Of a DNA stretch of 64,000 nt, positions 1 through 10,166 are shown piece after piece. Source of the stretch: Rhodocyclaceae bacterium (GTDB taxonomy: Bacteria > Pseudomonadota > Gammaproteobacteria > Burkholderiales > Rhodocyclaceae). Numbering within the stretch: position 1 is the first letter of the stretch; every line of letters begins with the position of its first letter. The stretch covers positions 455,353 to 519,352 of the forward strand of contig JACFMQ010000002.1 in NCBI GenBank assembly GCA_019455325.1. Direction: 5' to 3'. Below the pieces are notes generated by a model that was not told where the DNA came from, searched no databases, and saw only the letters and a list, made by a program, of their open reading frames with translations. The translations under genes were made by a program, and so were the position numbers.

Positions 1-1
1 G

Positions 2-1807
2 CCGATCGGCGAGGTGGTTGAGGCGGCGCGCAAGATGACCGTCGGCGACTTCGACTTCAAGCTCGCCAGCGACGCGAAGGACGAGGTCGGCGAAGTGGTC
101 CGCGCCGTCGCCGGCGTCCAGGGCGCCGTCCAGTCCATGGTCGCCGACGCCAATACCCTGGCCAAGGCCGCGGTCGACGGCAAGCTCTCCACCCGCGCCG
201 ACGCCGCGCGCCACCAGGGCGACTTCCACCGCATCGTCGCCGGCGTCAATCAGACGCTGGACGCGGTGATCGGCCCGCTGAACGTGGCCGCCAACTACGT
301 CGACCGCATCTCCAAGGGCGACATCCCGGAGAAGATCACCGACGCCTACAACGGCGACTTCAACACCATCAAGAACAACCTCAACACCTGCATCGACGCC
401 GTCGGCCGGCTCATCGCCGACGCCCGCCTGCTCTCCGCCGCCGCGGTGGCCGGCAAGCTTTCCACCCGCGCCGACGCCACCCAGCACCAGGGCGACTTCC
501 GCAAGATCGTCGAGGGCGTCAATGAAACCCTCGACGCCGTCATCGGCCCGCTCAACGTCGCCGCCAGCTACGTCGACCGCATCTCCAAGGGCGACATCCC
601 GCCCCGCATCACCGATGCCTACAACGGCGACTTCAACGCCATCAAGAACAACCTCAACACCTGCATCGACGCCGTCAACGAACTCGTCGCCGACGCCAAC
701 ATGCTCTCCGCCGCCGCCGTCGCCGGCAAGCTCGACACCCGCGCCGACGCCGGCAAGCATCAGGGCGACTTCCGCCGCATCGTCCAGGGCGTCAACGACA
801 CGCTCGACGCCGTCGTCTCCCCGATCCAGGACGTGCAGCGCGTCATGGGCGCCATGGAGCGCGGCGACATGACGCAGACCATCACCCAGTCGTATCAGGG
901 CGACTTCGCCACCCTCAAGGAGGCGATCAACAACACCATCGGCCGCCTCTCCGAGACCATCGCCCAGATCATCACCGCGGCCGATGCCCTCTCCAACGCC
1001 TCCGGCCAAGTGTCGGCGACGGCGCAGTCGCTCAGCCAGGCTTCCTCCGAACAGGCGGCCTCGGTGGAAGAAACGACGGCCAGCCTGGAAGAGATGACCG
1101 CCTCGGTGTCGCAGAACACCGAGAACGCCAAGGTGACCGACAACATGGCCTCGAAGGCGGCGAAGGAAGCCGGCGAAGGGGGAGAAGCGGTGTCGAAGAC
1201 GGTCGATGCGATGAAGTCGATCGCCGACAAGATCGGCATCATCGACGACATCGCCTACCAGACGAACCTGCTGGCGCTGAACGCGGCGATCGAGGCGGCG
1301 CGGGCCGGGGAGCACGGCAAGGGCTTCGCGGTGGTAGCCGCCGAGGTGAGGAAGCTCGCGGAGCGCAGCCAGGTGGCGGCGCAGGAGATCGGGGAGCTGG
1401 CCGGCTCGTCGGTGAAGATGGCCGAGCGGGCGGGCACGCTGCTGACGGAAATGGTGCCGACGATCCAGAAGACCTCGGACCTGGTGCAGGAGATCGCCTC
1501 GGCGTCGGAAGAGCAGTCGAGCGGCGTGGCGCAGATCAACAATGCGATGGGCCAGTTGAACAAGGCGACGCAGCAGAACGCGTCGGCCTCGGAGGAGCTG
1601 GCGGCGACGGCCGAGGAGCTGGGCGGTCAGGCCGGGCAGTTGCAGGAGCTGATGGGCTTCTTCACGGTCGAGGAAGGCGGCGCGTCCCGCGGCCGGGCCG
1701 CGCGGCCGGCGGCGACGCCGGGCAGCGCCCCGCAGGCGGCCCGGCCGGCCGCCGGCGCCCGCGCCCCCCTCGCCGCCGTCGATGTCTCCGATTTCGAAAA
1801 ATTCTGA
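2..1807 (+). CDS. Methyl-accepting chemotaxis protein, 5' truncated by window edge
   Basis: C-terminal part of a transmembrane chemoreceptor. The reading frame is open from base 2, and an in-frame GTG at 14 lies inside a HAMP segment, so the true start is upstream of the window. What remains is an array of repeated HAMP-like units (recurring DRISKGDIP and [19 protein letters not shown] motifs), then the signalling domain with the invariant hairpin tip ([29 protein letters not shown]), then a Pro/Ala-rich tail ending DFEKF. That end resembles an aromatic variant of the NWETF docking pentapeptide for CheR/CheB. Each coiled-coil arm is about seven residues shorter than in E. coli Tsr, which would fit the 34-heptad class (inference). 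From about base 252 onward it is almost identical to the receptor at 2462-5299. It is followed at 18 bp by cheW. Confidence 0.95.
   Translation, partial: PIGEVVEAARKMTVGDFDFKLASDAKDEVGEVVRAVAGVQGAVQSMVADANTLAKAAVDGKLSTRADAARHQGDFHRIVAGVNQTLDAVIGPLNVAANYVDRISKGDIPEKITDAYNGDFNTIKNNLNTCIDAVGRLIADARLLSAAAVAGKLSTRADATQHQGDFRKIVEGVNETLDAVIGPLNVAASYVDRISKGDIPPRITDAYNGDFNAIKNNLNTCIDAVNELVADANMLSAAAVAGKLDTRADAGKHQGDFRRIVQGVNDTLDAVVSPIQDVQRVMGAMERGDMTQTITQSYQGDFATLKEAINNTIGRLSETIAQIITAADALSNASGQVSATAQSLSQASSEQAASVEETTASLEEMTASVSQNTENAKVTDNMASKAAKEAGEGGEAVSKTVDAMKSIADKIGIIDDIAYQTNLLALNAAIEAARAGEHGKGFAVVAAEVRKLAERSQVAAQEIGELAGSSVKMAERAGTLLTEMVPTIQKTSDLVQEIASASEEQSSGVAQINNAMGQLNKATQQNASASEELAATAEELGGQAGQLQELMGFFTVEEGGASRGRAARPAATPGSAPQAARPAAGARAPLAAVDVSDFEKF
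252..1807 (+). repeat. Long direct repeat, copy 1 (chemoreceptor gene)
   Basis: About 1.56 kb matching 3744-5299 at a constant offset of 3492 bases with no indels. I found only a handful of single-base differences, one of which changes an amino acid (Ala to Thr in the tail). It covers the HAMP array, signalling domain and stop codon. Synonymous sites are conserved too, which points to recent duplication or gene conversion. Confidence 0.95.
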
Positions 1808-1825
1808 GAACGGGAGCAAGGGATC

Positions 1826-2377
1826 ATGGGACAAGTAGCCACCACGCCCGTCAAGGCCGGGGTGCCCGCGACCGCTGCGGCCGCCGACAACGCGCCGCAG
1901 CAGTACCTGACCTTCACGCTCGGCGGCGAAATGTTCGCCGTCGCCATCCTCAACGTGAAGGAAATCATCGAATACGGCACCGTCACCGAGATTCCGATGA
2001 TGCCGCCGTTCATCCGCGGCGTCATCAACCTGCGCGGCGCCGTGGTGCCGGTGATCGACCTCTCCTGCCGCTTCGGCGGCAAGACCACGCAGGTGGCGCG
2101 GCGCACCTGCATCGTCATCATCGAACTCAATGAAGGCGACGCCAAGCACGACATCGGCGTAATGGTCGACGCCGTCTCCGAGGTGCTGGAGATCGCCCCT
2201 TCCGAGATCGAGCCGGCGCCGGCCTTCGGCGCCAAGATCCGCACGGACTTCATCTCCGGCATGGGCAAGGTCAACGGCAAGTTCGTCATCATCCTGTCGA
2301 TCGACCGCGTCCTCTCGGTCGAAGAGATCGCGCTGCTGTCGCAGGTAGGCGAAGGGGCGGCCGGCGAAACCCACTGA
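1826..2377 (+). CDS. cheW: Chemotaxis coupling protein CheW
   Basis: Scaffold that links chemoreceptors to the histidine kinase CheA in the polar array. The 183-residue product is one CheW/SH3-like domain (about residues 28-175). It carries the family hallmarks YLTFTLGGEMFAV near the start, PPFIRGVINLRGAVVPVIDL in the middle, and the IGVMVDAVSEVL and FISGMGKVNGKFVIIL blocks. About 25 extra Ala/Thr-rich residues precede the domain. The ATG has a GGAGCAAGGGA-type ribosome site. It lies between the two near-identical receptor genes, so it probably serves both. No cheA or cheY is in the window; they may lie upstream. Confidence 0.96.
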   Translation: MGQVATTPVKAGVPATAAAADNAPQQYLTFTLGGEMFAVAILNVKEIIEYGTVTEIPMMPPFIRGVINLRGAVVPVIDLSCRFGGKTTQVARRTCIVIIELNEGDAKHDIGVMVDAVSEVLEIAPSEIEPAPAFGAKIRTDFISGMGKVNGKFVIILSIDRVLSVEEIALLSQVGEGAAGETH

Positions 2378-2387
2378 AGCGCACGCC

Positions 2388-2412
2388 GCGGCCGGCGCCC
2401 GCCGCCGGCCGC
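2388..2412 (+). terminator. GC-rich hairpin between cheW and the second receptor gene
   Basis: A perfect 10-bp stem (GCGGCCGGCG paired with CGCCGGCCGC) with a 5-base loop in the 84-bp gap after cheW. There is no T-run, so it is not a classical intrinsic terminator. It could attenuate transcription or protect the cheW message end. Confidence 0.4.
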
Positions 2413-2461
2413 GACGAACGCAGAATCCGAACGAACATCCCGCAAAGAGGAGAATTCGACC

Positions 2462-5299
2462 ATGCAACACTCAGGGAACAGCACCCCGTCCGGGATCAGG
2501 TCGATCCGCCTGCGCCTGCTGTTGGTTTTCTCGGCGCTCGCCATCGGCATGGCGTTCTACCTCGTCAGGGAGATCGCCACGAACATCGGGGCCAGGCAGG
2601 AAGGCCAGAGGATCGCGGCAGTCACCGAGGTTTCGGTGGCGATCAGCGCGCTGGTGCATGAATTGCAAAAGGAGCGCGGCCTCTCGGCCGGCTTCATCGG
2701 CTCCGGCGGCACGCGCTTCGGCCCGGAGCTGGAAAAGCAGCGCAAGGACACCGACGCCAGCCGCACGGCGCTGGCCCAAGTGCGCGGCGCGCAGGCCGAG
2801 GACATGCTGCCGGCCGTCGTCCGCCAGGGCATCGCCGACGCCGATGCGTTCATCGCCGGGCTCGACGAAACGCGCCGGAAGATCACGGCCCTCGGGCTCG
2901 CCGGCCCGCAGTCCTTCGCCTTCTTCACGACCGGCATCGAGCATTACCTGGGGAGCGTCGCCAGCGTCGTGCCGACGCTGACCAACGCCGACATGGCACG
3001 CCAGTTCACCGGCTACGTGATGTTCCTCAACGCCAAGGAACAGGCGGGACGGGAGCGCGCCACGGTCAACGCCGCCTTCGCCGCCGACAAGCCGATGGAC
3101 CCGGCGCTGCTGCAGCGCTTCATCAGCATCATCAACAGCCAGGACCTCTTTCTCGCCCGCTTCCGCGAAGTCGCCGGCGAGGCGCAGAGGCAGGGGCTGC
3201 AGAAGCTGCTGGCCGCCCCCGCCAGCGTGCGCACCGCCGAGATGCGCCAGGTCGCCCTCGACCGGGCGCGCGAGGGCAGCTACGGCATCGTGCCGGCCGA
3301 ATGGTTCGCCACGATCACGGCGAAGATCGACGCGCAGAAGGTTTTCGAGGACGAGCTGGCCGCCGCCATCTCGGCGAACTCGGCCAGCCTGGCGGCGCAG
3401 GCGGCGCGCGGACTGGCGCTGTCGCTGGTGTCCGCGGTCGTCGTCCTGTTCCTCAGCGTCACCTTCGTCTGGCTGCTGTCGGCCACCCTGCGCGCCGTCC
3501 GCGGCGCCACCGAGTCGGCGCACCGCATCGCCGTCGGCGATCTCTCGGCCGTGCCGGTGGTGACGCGGCAGGACGAAATCGGCCAGCTCGAATACGCGGT
3601 CCGGGAAATCCACACCAACATCGCCGCCATGATCGACGACAGCCGGCTGCTGGAGGAGGCGGCGATCGACGGGCGCCTGACCACCCGCGCCGACGCCGGC
3701 CGGCACCCCGGCGACTACCGGACGATCATCGACGGCGTGAACAAGACGCTGGACGCGGTGATCGGTCCGCTGAACGTGGCTGCCAACTACGTCGACCGCA
3801 TCTCCAAGGGCGACATCCCGGAGAAGATCACCGACGCCTACAACGGCGACTTCAACACCATCAAGAACAACCTCAACACCTGCATCGACGCCGTCGGCCG
3901 GCTCATCGCCGACGCCCGCCTGCTCTCCGCCGCCGCGGTGGCCGGCAAGCTTTCCACCCGCGCCGACGCCACCCAGCACCAGGGCGACTTCCGCAAGATC
4001 GTCGAGGGCGTCAATGAAACCCTCGACGCCGTCATCGGCCCGCTCAACGTCGCCGCCAGCTACGTCGACCGCATCTCCAAGGGCGACATCCCGCCCCGCA
4101 TCACCGATGCCTACAACGGCGACTTCAACGCCATCAAGAACAACCTCAACACCTGCATCGACGCCGTCAACGAACTCGTCGCCGACGCCAACATGCTCTC
4201 CGCCGCCGCCGTCGCCGGCAAGCTCGACACCCGCGCCGACGCCGGCAAGCATCAGGGCGACTTCCGCCGCATCGTCCAGGGCGTCAACGACACGCTCGAC
4301 GCCGTCGTCTCCCCGATCCAGGACGTGCAGCGCGTCATGGGCGCCATGGAGCGCGGCGACATGACGCAGACCATCACCCAGTCGTATCAGGGCGACTTCG
4401 CCACCCTCAAGGAGGCGATCAACAACACCATCGGCCGCCTCTCCGAGACCATCGCCCAGATCATCACCGCGGCCGATGCCCTCTCCAACGCCTCCGGCCA
4501 AGTGTCGGCGACGGCGCAGTCGCTCAGCCAGGCTTCCTCCGAACAGGCGGCCTCGGTGGAAGAAACGACGGCCAGCCTGGAAGAGATGACCGCCTCGGTG
4601 TCGCAGAACACCGAGAACGCCAAGGTGACCGACAACATGGCCTCGAAGGCGGCGAAGGAAGCCGGCGAAGGGGGAGAAGCGGTGTCGAAGACGGTCGATG
4701 CGATGAAGTCGATCGCCGACAAGATCGGCATCATCGACGACATCGCCTACCAGACGAACCTGCTGGCGCTGAACGCGGCGATCGAGGCGGCGCGGGCCGG
4801 GGAGCACGGCAAGGGCTTCGCGGTGGTAGCCGCCGAGGTGAGGAAGCTCGCGGAGCGCAGCCAGGTGGCGGCGCAGGAGATCGGGGAGCTGGCCGGCTCG
4901 TCGGTGAAGATGGCCGAGCGGGCGGGCACGCTGCTGACGGAAATGGTGCCGACGATCCAGAAGACCTCGGACCTGGTGCAGGAGATCGCCTCGGCGTCGG
5001 AAGAGCAGTCGAGCGGCGTGGCGCAGATCAACAATGCGATGGGCCAGTTGAACAAGGCGACGCAGCAGAACGCGTCGGCCTCGGAGGAGCTGGCGGCGAC
5101 GGCCGAGGAGCTGGGCGGTCAGGCCGGGCAGTTGCAGGAGCTGATGGGCTTCTTCACGGTCGAGGAAGGCGGCGCGTCCCGCGGCCGGACCGCGCGGCCG
5201 GCGGCGACGCCGGGCAGCGCCCCGCAGGCGGCCCGGCCGGCTGCCGGCGCCCGCGCCCCCCTCGCCGCCGTCGATGTCTCCGACTTCGAAAAATTCTGA
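2462..5299 (+). CDS. Methyl-accepting chemotaxis protein with NIT sensor and HAMP array
   Basis: Complete 945-residue inner-membrane chemoreceptor. TM1 is at about residues 17-35. The periplasmic part (about 40-310) begins with [19 protein letters not shown], the signature of the NIT (nitrate/nitrite-sensing type) domain. TM2 is at about 316-342. A HAMP domain and further HAMP-like repeats follow (to about 620), then the signalling domain with the conserved tip and the C-terminal DFEKF, a probable CheR/CheB-docking end. The ATG has an AAAGAGGAG ribosome site. From about base 3744 it copies the receptor at the window start. It sits immediately upstream of cheD-cheR-cheB, the adaptation enzymes. 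NIT domains are known for nitrate or nitrite sensing, but the ligand here is inferred. Confidence 0.95.
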   Translation: MQHSGNSTPSGIRSIRLRLLLVFSALAIGMAFYLVREIATNIGARQEGQRIAAVTEVSVAISALVHELQKERGLSAGFIGSGGTRFGPELEKQRKDTDASRTALAQVRGAQAEDMLPAVVRQGIADADAFIAGLDETRRKITALGLAGPQSFAFFTTGIEHYLGSVASVVPTLTNADMARQFTGYVMFLNAKEQAGRERATVNAAFAADKPMDPALLQRFISIINSQDLFLARFREVAGEAQRQGLQKLLAAPASVRTAEMRQVALDRAREGSYGIVPAEWFATITAKIDAQKVFEDELAAAISANSASLAAQAARGLALSLVSAVVVLFLSVTFVWLLSATLRAVRGATESAHRIAVGDLSAVPVVTRQDEIGQLEYAVREIHTNIAAMIDDSRLLEEAAIDGRLTTRADAGRHPGDYRTIIDGVNKTLDAVIGPLNVAANYVDRISKGDIPEKITDAYNGDFNTIKNNLNTCIDAVGRLIADARLLSAAAVAGKLSTRADATQHQGDFRKIVEGVNETLDAVIGPLNVAASYVDRISKGDIPPRITDAYNGDFNAIKNNLNTCIDAVNELVADANMLSAAAVAGKLDTRADAGKHQGDFRRIVQGVNDTLDAVVSPIQDVQRVMGAMERGDMTQTITQSYQGDFATLKEAINNTIGRLSETIAQIITAADALSNASGQVSATAQSLSQASSEQAASVEETTASLEEMTASVSQNTENAKVTDNMASKAAKEAGEGGEAVSKTVDAMKSIADKIGIIDDIAYQTNLLALNAAIEAARAGEHGKGFAVVAAEVRKLAERSQVAAQEIGELAGSSVKMAERAGTLLTEMVPTIQKTSDLVQEIASASEEQSSGVAQINNAMGQLNKATQQNASASEELAATAEELGGQAGQLQELMGFFTVEEGGASRGRTARPAATPGSAPQAARPAAGARAPLAAVDVSDFEKF
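3744..5299 (+). repeat. Long direct repeat, copy 2 (chemoreceptor gene)
   Basis: Second copy of the repeat at 252-1807. The two copies are separated by cheW and the unique N-terminal sensor part of this receptor. Confidence 0.95.
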
Positions 5300-5315
5300 A
5301 AGGAAAACCTGCACG

Positions 5316-5984
5316 ATGCCGCCCGCCACCTACGCCTGCCCGTCCGGAGCCGCCGCCACCCTCCGGCCGGGAGGGCGGCACGCGACCGACTTCACGTCGA
5401 TGTCCCCGCTGGAAATCGAGCGCCGCGCACACGCCATCAAACCGGGCGAATGGGCGGTCGAGCGGCAGCGGCCGATCGCCACCCTGCTCGGTTCCTGCGT
5501 CGCGGTCTGCCTGATCGACACCGGCATCCCCATCGCCGGCATGAATCATTTCATGCTGCCGCAGATGAAGAGCAATCCGAACGCCGACGTCGACATCCTG
5601 CTCGCCGGCGACGCCTGCATGGAGGCGCTGCTCAACGCCATGCTGCAGCGGGGGGCGGCCAAGCACCGGATCAAGGCCAAGGCGTTCGGCGGCGGCGCGG
5701 TCATCGACGCCACGCTGCCGACCTCGCTGGCCATCGGCAAGCGCAACGCCGACTTCGCGCACGAATGGCTGGACCGGGAGAACATTCCCCTGCTCGCCTC
5801 GGATTTCCTCGGCCCATGGTCGCGCAAGGTGCTGCTCGTCCCGGCGAACGGCGACGTCTATTGCCGGCGCGCCGCCTCCGGGCTGATCACCGACGAAGCC
5901 CTGCGGCGCGAGGAGCGGGTCTACGCCGAATCCCTGCAGCGGCAGTCCGCCGCCGTCGGCAGAAAGATCGAGCTGTTCGGATGA
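5316..5984 (+). CDS. cheD: Chemoreceptor glutamine deamidase CheD
   Basis: Hydrolyses specific receptor glutamines to glutamates, tuning receptor activity before CheR/CheB act on the sites. The protein is 222 residues. The catalytic pair is visible as Cys61 in [11 protein letters not shown] and His78 in GMNHFMLP, spaced 17 apart as in Thermotoga CheD. The ATG at 5316 is chosen because AAGGAAA lies just upstream and an earlier in-frame start at 5274 would lie inside the receptor gene. Its stop overlaps the cheR start (ATGA), so the two are probably translationally coupled. Confidence 0.93.
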   Translation: MPPATYACPSGAAATLRPGGRHATDFTSMSPLEIERRAHAIKPGEWAVERQRPIATLLGSCVAVCLIDTGIPIAGMNHFMLPQMKSNPNADVDILLAGDACMEALLNAMLQRGAAKHRIKAKAFGGGAVIDATLPTSLAIGKRNADFAHEWLDRENIPLLASDFLGPWSRKVLLVPANGDVYCRRAASGLITDEALRREERVYAESLQRQSAAVGRKIELFG

Positions 5985-6793
5985 GCGAAACGCCGATCAC
6001 CGATCAGGAGTTCGCGCTGTTCCAGCGGCTGATCTACAAGATCGCCGGCATCAACATGGCGGACTCGAAGCGCACGCTGCTCGTCGGGCGTCTGCAGCGG
6101 CGCCTGCGCCATTACGGCCTCGACACCTACACGCAGTATTACCGGCTGCTGGCCAGCGGCGAGCCCGCCGAGGAACTGCAGACGATGGTCGATCTGCTGA
6201 CCACCAACGAAACCTATTTCTTCCGCGAGCCGAAGCATTTCGAGTTCCTGCGCGACGAGGTTCTCGCCAAGCGGCGCAGCCCGGCCACGTTCCGCGTCTG
6301 GAGCGCGGCCAGTTCGACCGGCGAGGAAGCCTACACGCTGGCCATGGTGCTGGCCGAGACGATCCCGTCGACGCCCTGGGAGATCGTCGGCTCCGACATC
6401 AGCACGCAGGTGCTGGAGCGCGCGCGCCGCGGCCATTACCCGCTCGAACGCAACGAGGGCATCCCGCCGGCGCTGCTGCGCAAGTACTGCCTCAAGGGCG
6501 TCCGCGCGCAGGCCGGCACCTTTCTCATCTCGCCCGAGCTGCGCAGCCGCGTCAGCTTCCGGCAGGTCAACCTGACCCTGCCGGTGGACCGCGACGTCGG
6601 GATGTTCGAGGTCATCTTCCTGCGCAACGTGATGATCTACTTCGATCTCGAAACGAAGCGCAAGGTCGTGCAGAACCTCCTGCCGCATCTGGCGCCGGGC
6701 GGCCACTTCATCATCGGCCACTCGGAGACGCTCAACGGCATCGGCGAGGGGCTGTCGGCGGTCCGGCCGACCATCTACCGCAAGAGCGAGTGA
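5981..6793 (+). CDS. cheR: Chemotaxis protein methyltransferase CheR
   Basis: Transfers methyl groups from S-adenosylmethionine to receptor glutamates in the cytoplasm. The 270-residue product has the N-terminal CheR helical domain, the [14 protein letters not shown] segment, the SAM-binding [14 protein letters not shown] motif, and [11 protein letters not shown], typical of the family. The start is the ATG overlapping the cheD stop. The frame stays open far upstream through cheD, but that part lacks CheR similarity. The stop overlaps the GTG proposed for cheB. Confidence 0.95.
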   Translation: MSETPITDQEFALFQRLIYKIAGINMADSKRTLLVGRLQRRLRHYGLDTYTQYYRLLASGEPAEELQTMVDLLTTNETYFFREPKHFEFLRDEVLAKRRSPATFRVWSAASSTGEEAYTLAMVLAETIPSTPWEIVGSDISTQVLERARRGHYPLERNEGIPPALLRKYCLKGVRAQAGTFLISPELRSRVSFRQVNLTLPVDRDVGMFEVIFLRNVMIYFDLETKRKVVQNLLPHLAPGGHFIIGHSETLNGIGEGLSAVRPTIYRKSE

Positions 6794-7884
6794 ACAAGAT
6801 GGCTGAGAAAATCAAGGTCATGATCGTCGACGACTCCGCGCTGGTGCGCCAGGTCGTCTCGCAGGCGCTGTCGCGCGAGCCCGACATCGAGGTCATCGCC
6901 ACCGCCTCGGACCCGGTCTTCGCCATCGACAAGCTGAAGGTGGCCTGGCCCGACGTCATCGTGCTCGACATCGAGATGCCGCGCATGGACGGCGTCTCCT
7001 TCCTGCGCAAGATCATGGCCGAGCATCCAACGCCGGTGATCATCTGCTCCTCGCTCGCCGAGCGGGGGGCGCAGGCCACCTTCGACGCCATGGCGGCGGG
7101 CGCGGTGTCGATCATCACCAAGCCGAAGGCCGGGCTGAAGAGCTTTCTCGAAGACGCCTCGAACGACATCGTCCAGGCCGTGCGTTCGGCGGCGCGCGCC
7201 AACATGCGCGCCGTGCGCGCCGCGGCCCCGGCGATGCCGCGCCCGAAGCTCTCGGCCGACGTCGTCCTCAGCCCGGGCGCGCCGACGGCGATGGCGCGGA
7301 CCACCGACAAGCTGATCGCCATCGGCACGTCCACCGGCGGCACGCAGGCGCTCGAAGCGGTGCTCACCCGCCTGCCCTCGACCTGTCTCGGCATCGTCAT
7401 CGTCCAGCACATGCCGGAGAAGTTCACGGCGATGTTCGCCGAGCGCCTGAACGGCATCTGCCAGATCGAGGTCCGCGAAGCGAAGAACGGCGACCGCGTC
7501 ATCCCCGGCCGCGCGCTGATCGCGCCCGGCGGCCGCCACATGATGCTCAAGCGCAGCGGCGCGCAGTATCAGGTCGAGGTCGTCGACGGTCCGCTGGTCA
7601 ACCGCCACAAGCCGTCGGTCGACGTGCTCTTCCGCTCGGTGGCCAAGTTCGCCGGCGCCAACGCGCTCGGCATCATCATGACCGGCATGGGCGACGACGG
7701 CGCGCGCGGCCTGAAGGAAATGCGCGACGCCGGCGCGCCGACCATCGCCCAGGACGAGGCGAGCTGCGTCGTCTTCGGCATGCCGAAGGAAGCGATCAAG
7801 CTCGGCGCCGCCGACCGGGTGATGCCGCTCCCGGCGGTTCCCGACGCGATGATCGACTATACGAAGCGGGCGATGACCGTTTGA
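6790..7884 (+). CDS. cheB: Chemotaxis response regulator / protein-glutamate methylesterase CheB
   Basis: Phosphorylation-activated esterase that removes receptor methyl groups and deamidates glutamines. It is 364 residues. The receiver domain has the acidic pair DD near residue 14 and phospho-acceptor Asp60 in [13 protein letters not shown]. After a linker, the CheB esterase domain shows the catalytic Ser in GTSTGG, His in QHMPEKFT and Asp in [11 protein letters not shown]. The GTG at 6790 overlaps the cheR stop; an ATG at 6799 is an equally possible start. It is the last gene of the chemotaxis operon and is followed by a repeat element. Confidence 0.95.
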   Translation: MNKMAEKIKVMIVDDSALVRQVVSQALSREPDIEVIATASDPVFAIDKLKVAWPDVIVLDIEMPRMDGVSFLRKIMAEHPTPVIICSSLAERGAQATFDAMAAGAVSIITKPKAGLKSFLEDASNDIVQAVRSAARANMRAVRAAAPAMPRPKLSADVVLSPGAPTAMARTTDKLIAIGTSTGGTQALEAVLTRLPSTCLGIVIVQHMPEKFTAMFAERLNGICQIEVREAKNGDRVIPGRALIAPGGRHMMLKRSGAQYQVEVVDGPLVNRHKPSVDVLFRSVAKFAGANALGIIMTGMGDDGARGLKEMRDAGAPTIAQDEASCVVFGMPKEAIKLGAADRVMPLPAVPDAMIDYTKRAMTV

Positions 7885-7904
7885 ACGGCGGCGTCCTGAA
7901 AAAG

Positions 7905-8057
7905 CAAACATCCACCGCAGAGACGCAGAGATTCGCAGAGAAAAACCGAGGCAAGGCATTTCTCTGCGTTACCTCTGCGCCTCTGCGCCTCTGCGGTAGG
8001 TGTTTACGTCGCTCATCCCGCTCCCCGGAGTACGAAAGCGTTCATGCGATTGCCCTG
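7905..8057. repeat. Palindromic repeat element, CTCTGCGG type, copy 1
   Basis: Left arm at about 7906-7940 (ATCCACCGCAGAGACGCAGAG and following) is the imperfect reverse complement of the right arm at about 7962-8006, which is built from CTCTGCG units. The right end carries TCATGCGATTGCCCTG (8042-8057), matching the end of the fuller copy at 10167-10352. The matching left end is missing here. Open frames across it (STAETQRFAE) are repeat-derived and not genes. Confidence 0.85.
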
Positions 8058-8077
8058 GCTTACGCTTTGGCCCGTGG

Positions 8078-8782
8078 TCAGGAAGCGGGGTCGAGGCGGT
8101 CGGTGAACACCGCGGCGACGCCGCGAGCGAACAGCGCGCGCGCCGCCGCCGCATCGTCCACCGTGTAGCAGAGGACCGGCACGCTGGCCGTTGCCGCCTC
8201 GGCGAGCGTCGCGTCGCGCACGCGCGCGGCGTCGCAGTGCAGCGTGACGGCGCCAAGGCCGGCCAGCGCATCGCGCCAGTCCGCCGGCACCTCCTCGTAG
8301 AGCAGACCGAGCCGCGCCCGCGGCGCGACGCGGCGGGCGGCAGCGAGCGCCGCCGGCGAGAACGAGGACAGCAGCGGCGCCTCGCCGCCGCCCCAGCGTT
8401 CGGCGACGAAGGCGGCGACGACCTCGCCGGTGCGCAGCTCGTGGCCGGCGGCCGGCTTGATCTCGACGTTGGCGAGAAGCCCGAGTTCGCCGCACAGCGC
8501 CGCCGCCTCGGCGAGCGTCGGCAGGCGCTCGCCGCCGCCGGCGTCGAGCGCGAAGAGGACGGCGTCCGGCGTGTCGCAGACGCGGCCGCGGCCGTTCGTC
8601 GTGCGTTCCAGGGTTTCGTCGTGGATCAGCACCGGCGTGCCGTCGGCGGAGAGCATGACGTCGAACTCGACCGCGCGAAAGCCGCGCGCGGCGGCCGCGC
8701 GCAGGCCGGCCAGGGTGTTCTCCGGCGCCAGCGCGCCGCCGCAGCGGTGGGCGATGAAGCGCGGCAGGCGCAGCGGCTCCAT
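8078..8782 (-). CDS. ugpQ: Glycerophosphodiester phosphodiesterase
   Basis: Cleaves glycerophosphodiesters to sn-glycerol-3-phosphate and an alcohol. The 234-residue protein begins with IAHRCGGALAPENTL, which holds the catalytic His-Arg and Glu. It continues with VEFDVMLSADGTPVLIHDETLERTT (metal-binding Glu/Asp and second His) and NVEIKP, all typical of GDPD TIM barrels. There is no signal peptide, so it is probably cytoplasmic like E. coli UgpQ. It starts 10 bp after the ugpB stop and is surely co-transcribed with it. Confidence 0.92.
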   Translation of the reverse strand: MEPLRLPRFIAHRCGGALAPENTLAGLRAAAARGFRAVEFDVMLSADGTPVLIHDETLERTTNGRGRVCDTPDAVLFALDAGGGERLPTLAEAAALCGELGLLANVEIKPAAGHELRTGEVVAAFVAERWGGGEAPLLSSFSPAALAAARRVAPRARLGLLYEEVPADWRDALAGLGAVTLHCDAARVRDATLAEAATASVPVLCYTVDDAAAARALFARGVAAVFTDRLDPAS

Positions 8783-8792
8783 GCCGGCCGCC

Positions 8793-10085
8793 TCAGCGCC
8801 GGCGCTGCGCCAGCTCGCTGCCGCAGCAGACGCCGTTCGCCGCGAGCAGCGCCGCCGGCAGCACGGCGTTGCCGCGCGCCACCGCCGTGTCGAGCGCCTC
8901 CTTGGCCGGCTTGCGGCCGTCCCAGACGGCTTCCAGCTCTTCCTCGACGATCAGGCGCACCGGCTCGATCTGCGACACGCGCAGCGGATGCGAGGCGCCT
9001 TCGTGCTGCAACTGCGCGTAGGCCACCTTGAGCCCGTCGAGGTCGGGCGCGAGCAGCCGGCTGTCCGCCGCCGCGCGCGCCGCCGGCGTCATCGGCAGAT
9101 AGCCGCCGAGCTTGGTCAGCTCGACCTGCGTCTCCGGCGCCACCAGGTAGGCGACGAACTTCGCCGCCGCCTTGTACTCGGCCGGCTTCTTGCCTTCGCC
9201 GATCCACAGCGAGGCGCCGTCGGCCAGCGCGTGCTTCGGCGCGCCGTACACGTCGTCGTAGTACGGCAGCGGCGCGATGCCGACGTCGAGCGCCGGCGAA
9301 TCGCGCAGCGTCGAGGCCAGCGAGGAGCCGGAGGTGAGCATGCCGCACTCGCCGGCGGCGAAGTGGCGGTCGGCCTCGTCGCGGCGGCCGAAGTACTTGA
9401 AGTAGAAGCTCTTGTGCCAGCTCGCCAAGAGCGCGATGTGCTTGACCTGGACGAGGCCGTTGAAGGCCAGCGTGTTGCCCTTGGGCCCGGCGAGGTCGCC
9501 GCCGTTCAGCACCGAAGTGTTGTCGATGTGCACCCAGGCCGGCCAGGAGCTGGTGTACGGGCAGCGCATGCCGGCGTCGAACAGCTTGCCGGCGGCGTGC
9601 TGCACCTCCCACCAGGTGCGCGGCGGCTTCTCCGGGTCGAGGCCGGCCTGGCGGAAGGCGTGCTTGTTGTAGTAGAGCACCGGCGTGGACATGGCCAGCG
9701 GCAGCGCGTTGAGGTTGCCGCGGGCATCGGCGACGCGCACGCGCAGCTCGGGCGCGAACTGGCGGCCGTCGAACTTCTCCCTGGCCGCCGACATCACCTT
9801 GTGCAGCGGCCGGAAGCTGGCGCGGCGGGAAGCGAAGTCGAGGACGTTCCCCGGCGTCGCCAGGTTGAGGACCGCCGGCGCACCGTCGTCGGTGCGCTGC
9901 ACGAGGCGGATGCGGTAGTCCTTGCTCTGGCCGTTGAAGCGCTCGACCAGCTCACCCAGGCGGGCAGCGCGGATGCCGTCGAGCTGGTGGGAAAAATCGA
10001 TCTCGGTGACGGCGAGGGCGGTCGCCGGCACGGCGACGGACAGCGAGAGGAAAGAGGCGAGCGTGGCGAAGCGGCGACGCGGCAT
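8793..10085 (-). CDS. ugpB: sn-Glycerol-3-phosphate ABC transporter substrate-binding protein
   Basis: Periplasmic solute-binding protein (430 residues) with an N-terminal signal peptide (about residues 1-26, cut near ALAV). It is similar to UgpB along its length (family 1 binding protein), including MSTPVLYYNKHAFRQAGLDPEKPPRTW, GECGMLTSGSS and LGGYLPMTP. The start at 10085 follows CGAGG. The frame stays open upstream, but that extension only translates the repeat element at 10167-10352. No ugpA, ugpE or ugpC is adjacent, which is unusual because they normally flank ugpB; the permease must be encoded elsewhere. Confidence 0.9.
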   Translation of the reverse strand: MPRRRFATLASFLSLSVAVPATALAVTEIDFSHQLDGIRAARLGELVERFNGQSKDYRIRLVQRTDDGAPAVLNLATPGNVLDFASRRASFRPLHKVMSAAREKFDGRQFAPELRVRVADARGNLNALPLAMSTPVLYYNKHAFRQAGLDPEKPPRTWWEVQHAAGKLFDAGMRCPYTSSWPAWVHIDNTSVLNGGDLAGPKGNTLAFNGLVQVKHIALLASWHKSFYFKYFGRRDEADRHFAAGECGMLTSGSSLASTLRDSPALDVGIAPLPYYDDVYGAPKHALADGASLWIGEGKKPAEYKAAAKFVAYLVAPETQVELTKLGGYLPMTPAARAAADSRLLAPDLDGLKVAYAQLQHEGASHPLRVSQIEPVRLIVEEELEAVWDGRKPAKEALDTAVARGNAVLPAALLAANGVCCGSELAQRRR

Positions 10086-10166
10086 GGCGGAACCTCGGGA
10101 CGGAACGGAGACTGACGGGGGATTATGCCACCATCGGCGCGCGCCGGTCGAAACCGCCGCGCCCCC

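Noticed and set aside
2471-5329. Open frame of more than 900 codons on the reverse strand across the second chemoreceptor
   Set aside because: It is a composition-driven antisense frame opposite a clear receptor gene, with low-complexity Gly/Val/Arg/Asp-rich translation and no domain.
7881-8168. Small proteins reading STAETQRFAEK and similar
   Set aside because: They are translations of the palindromic repeat elements, a common false gene call.
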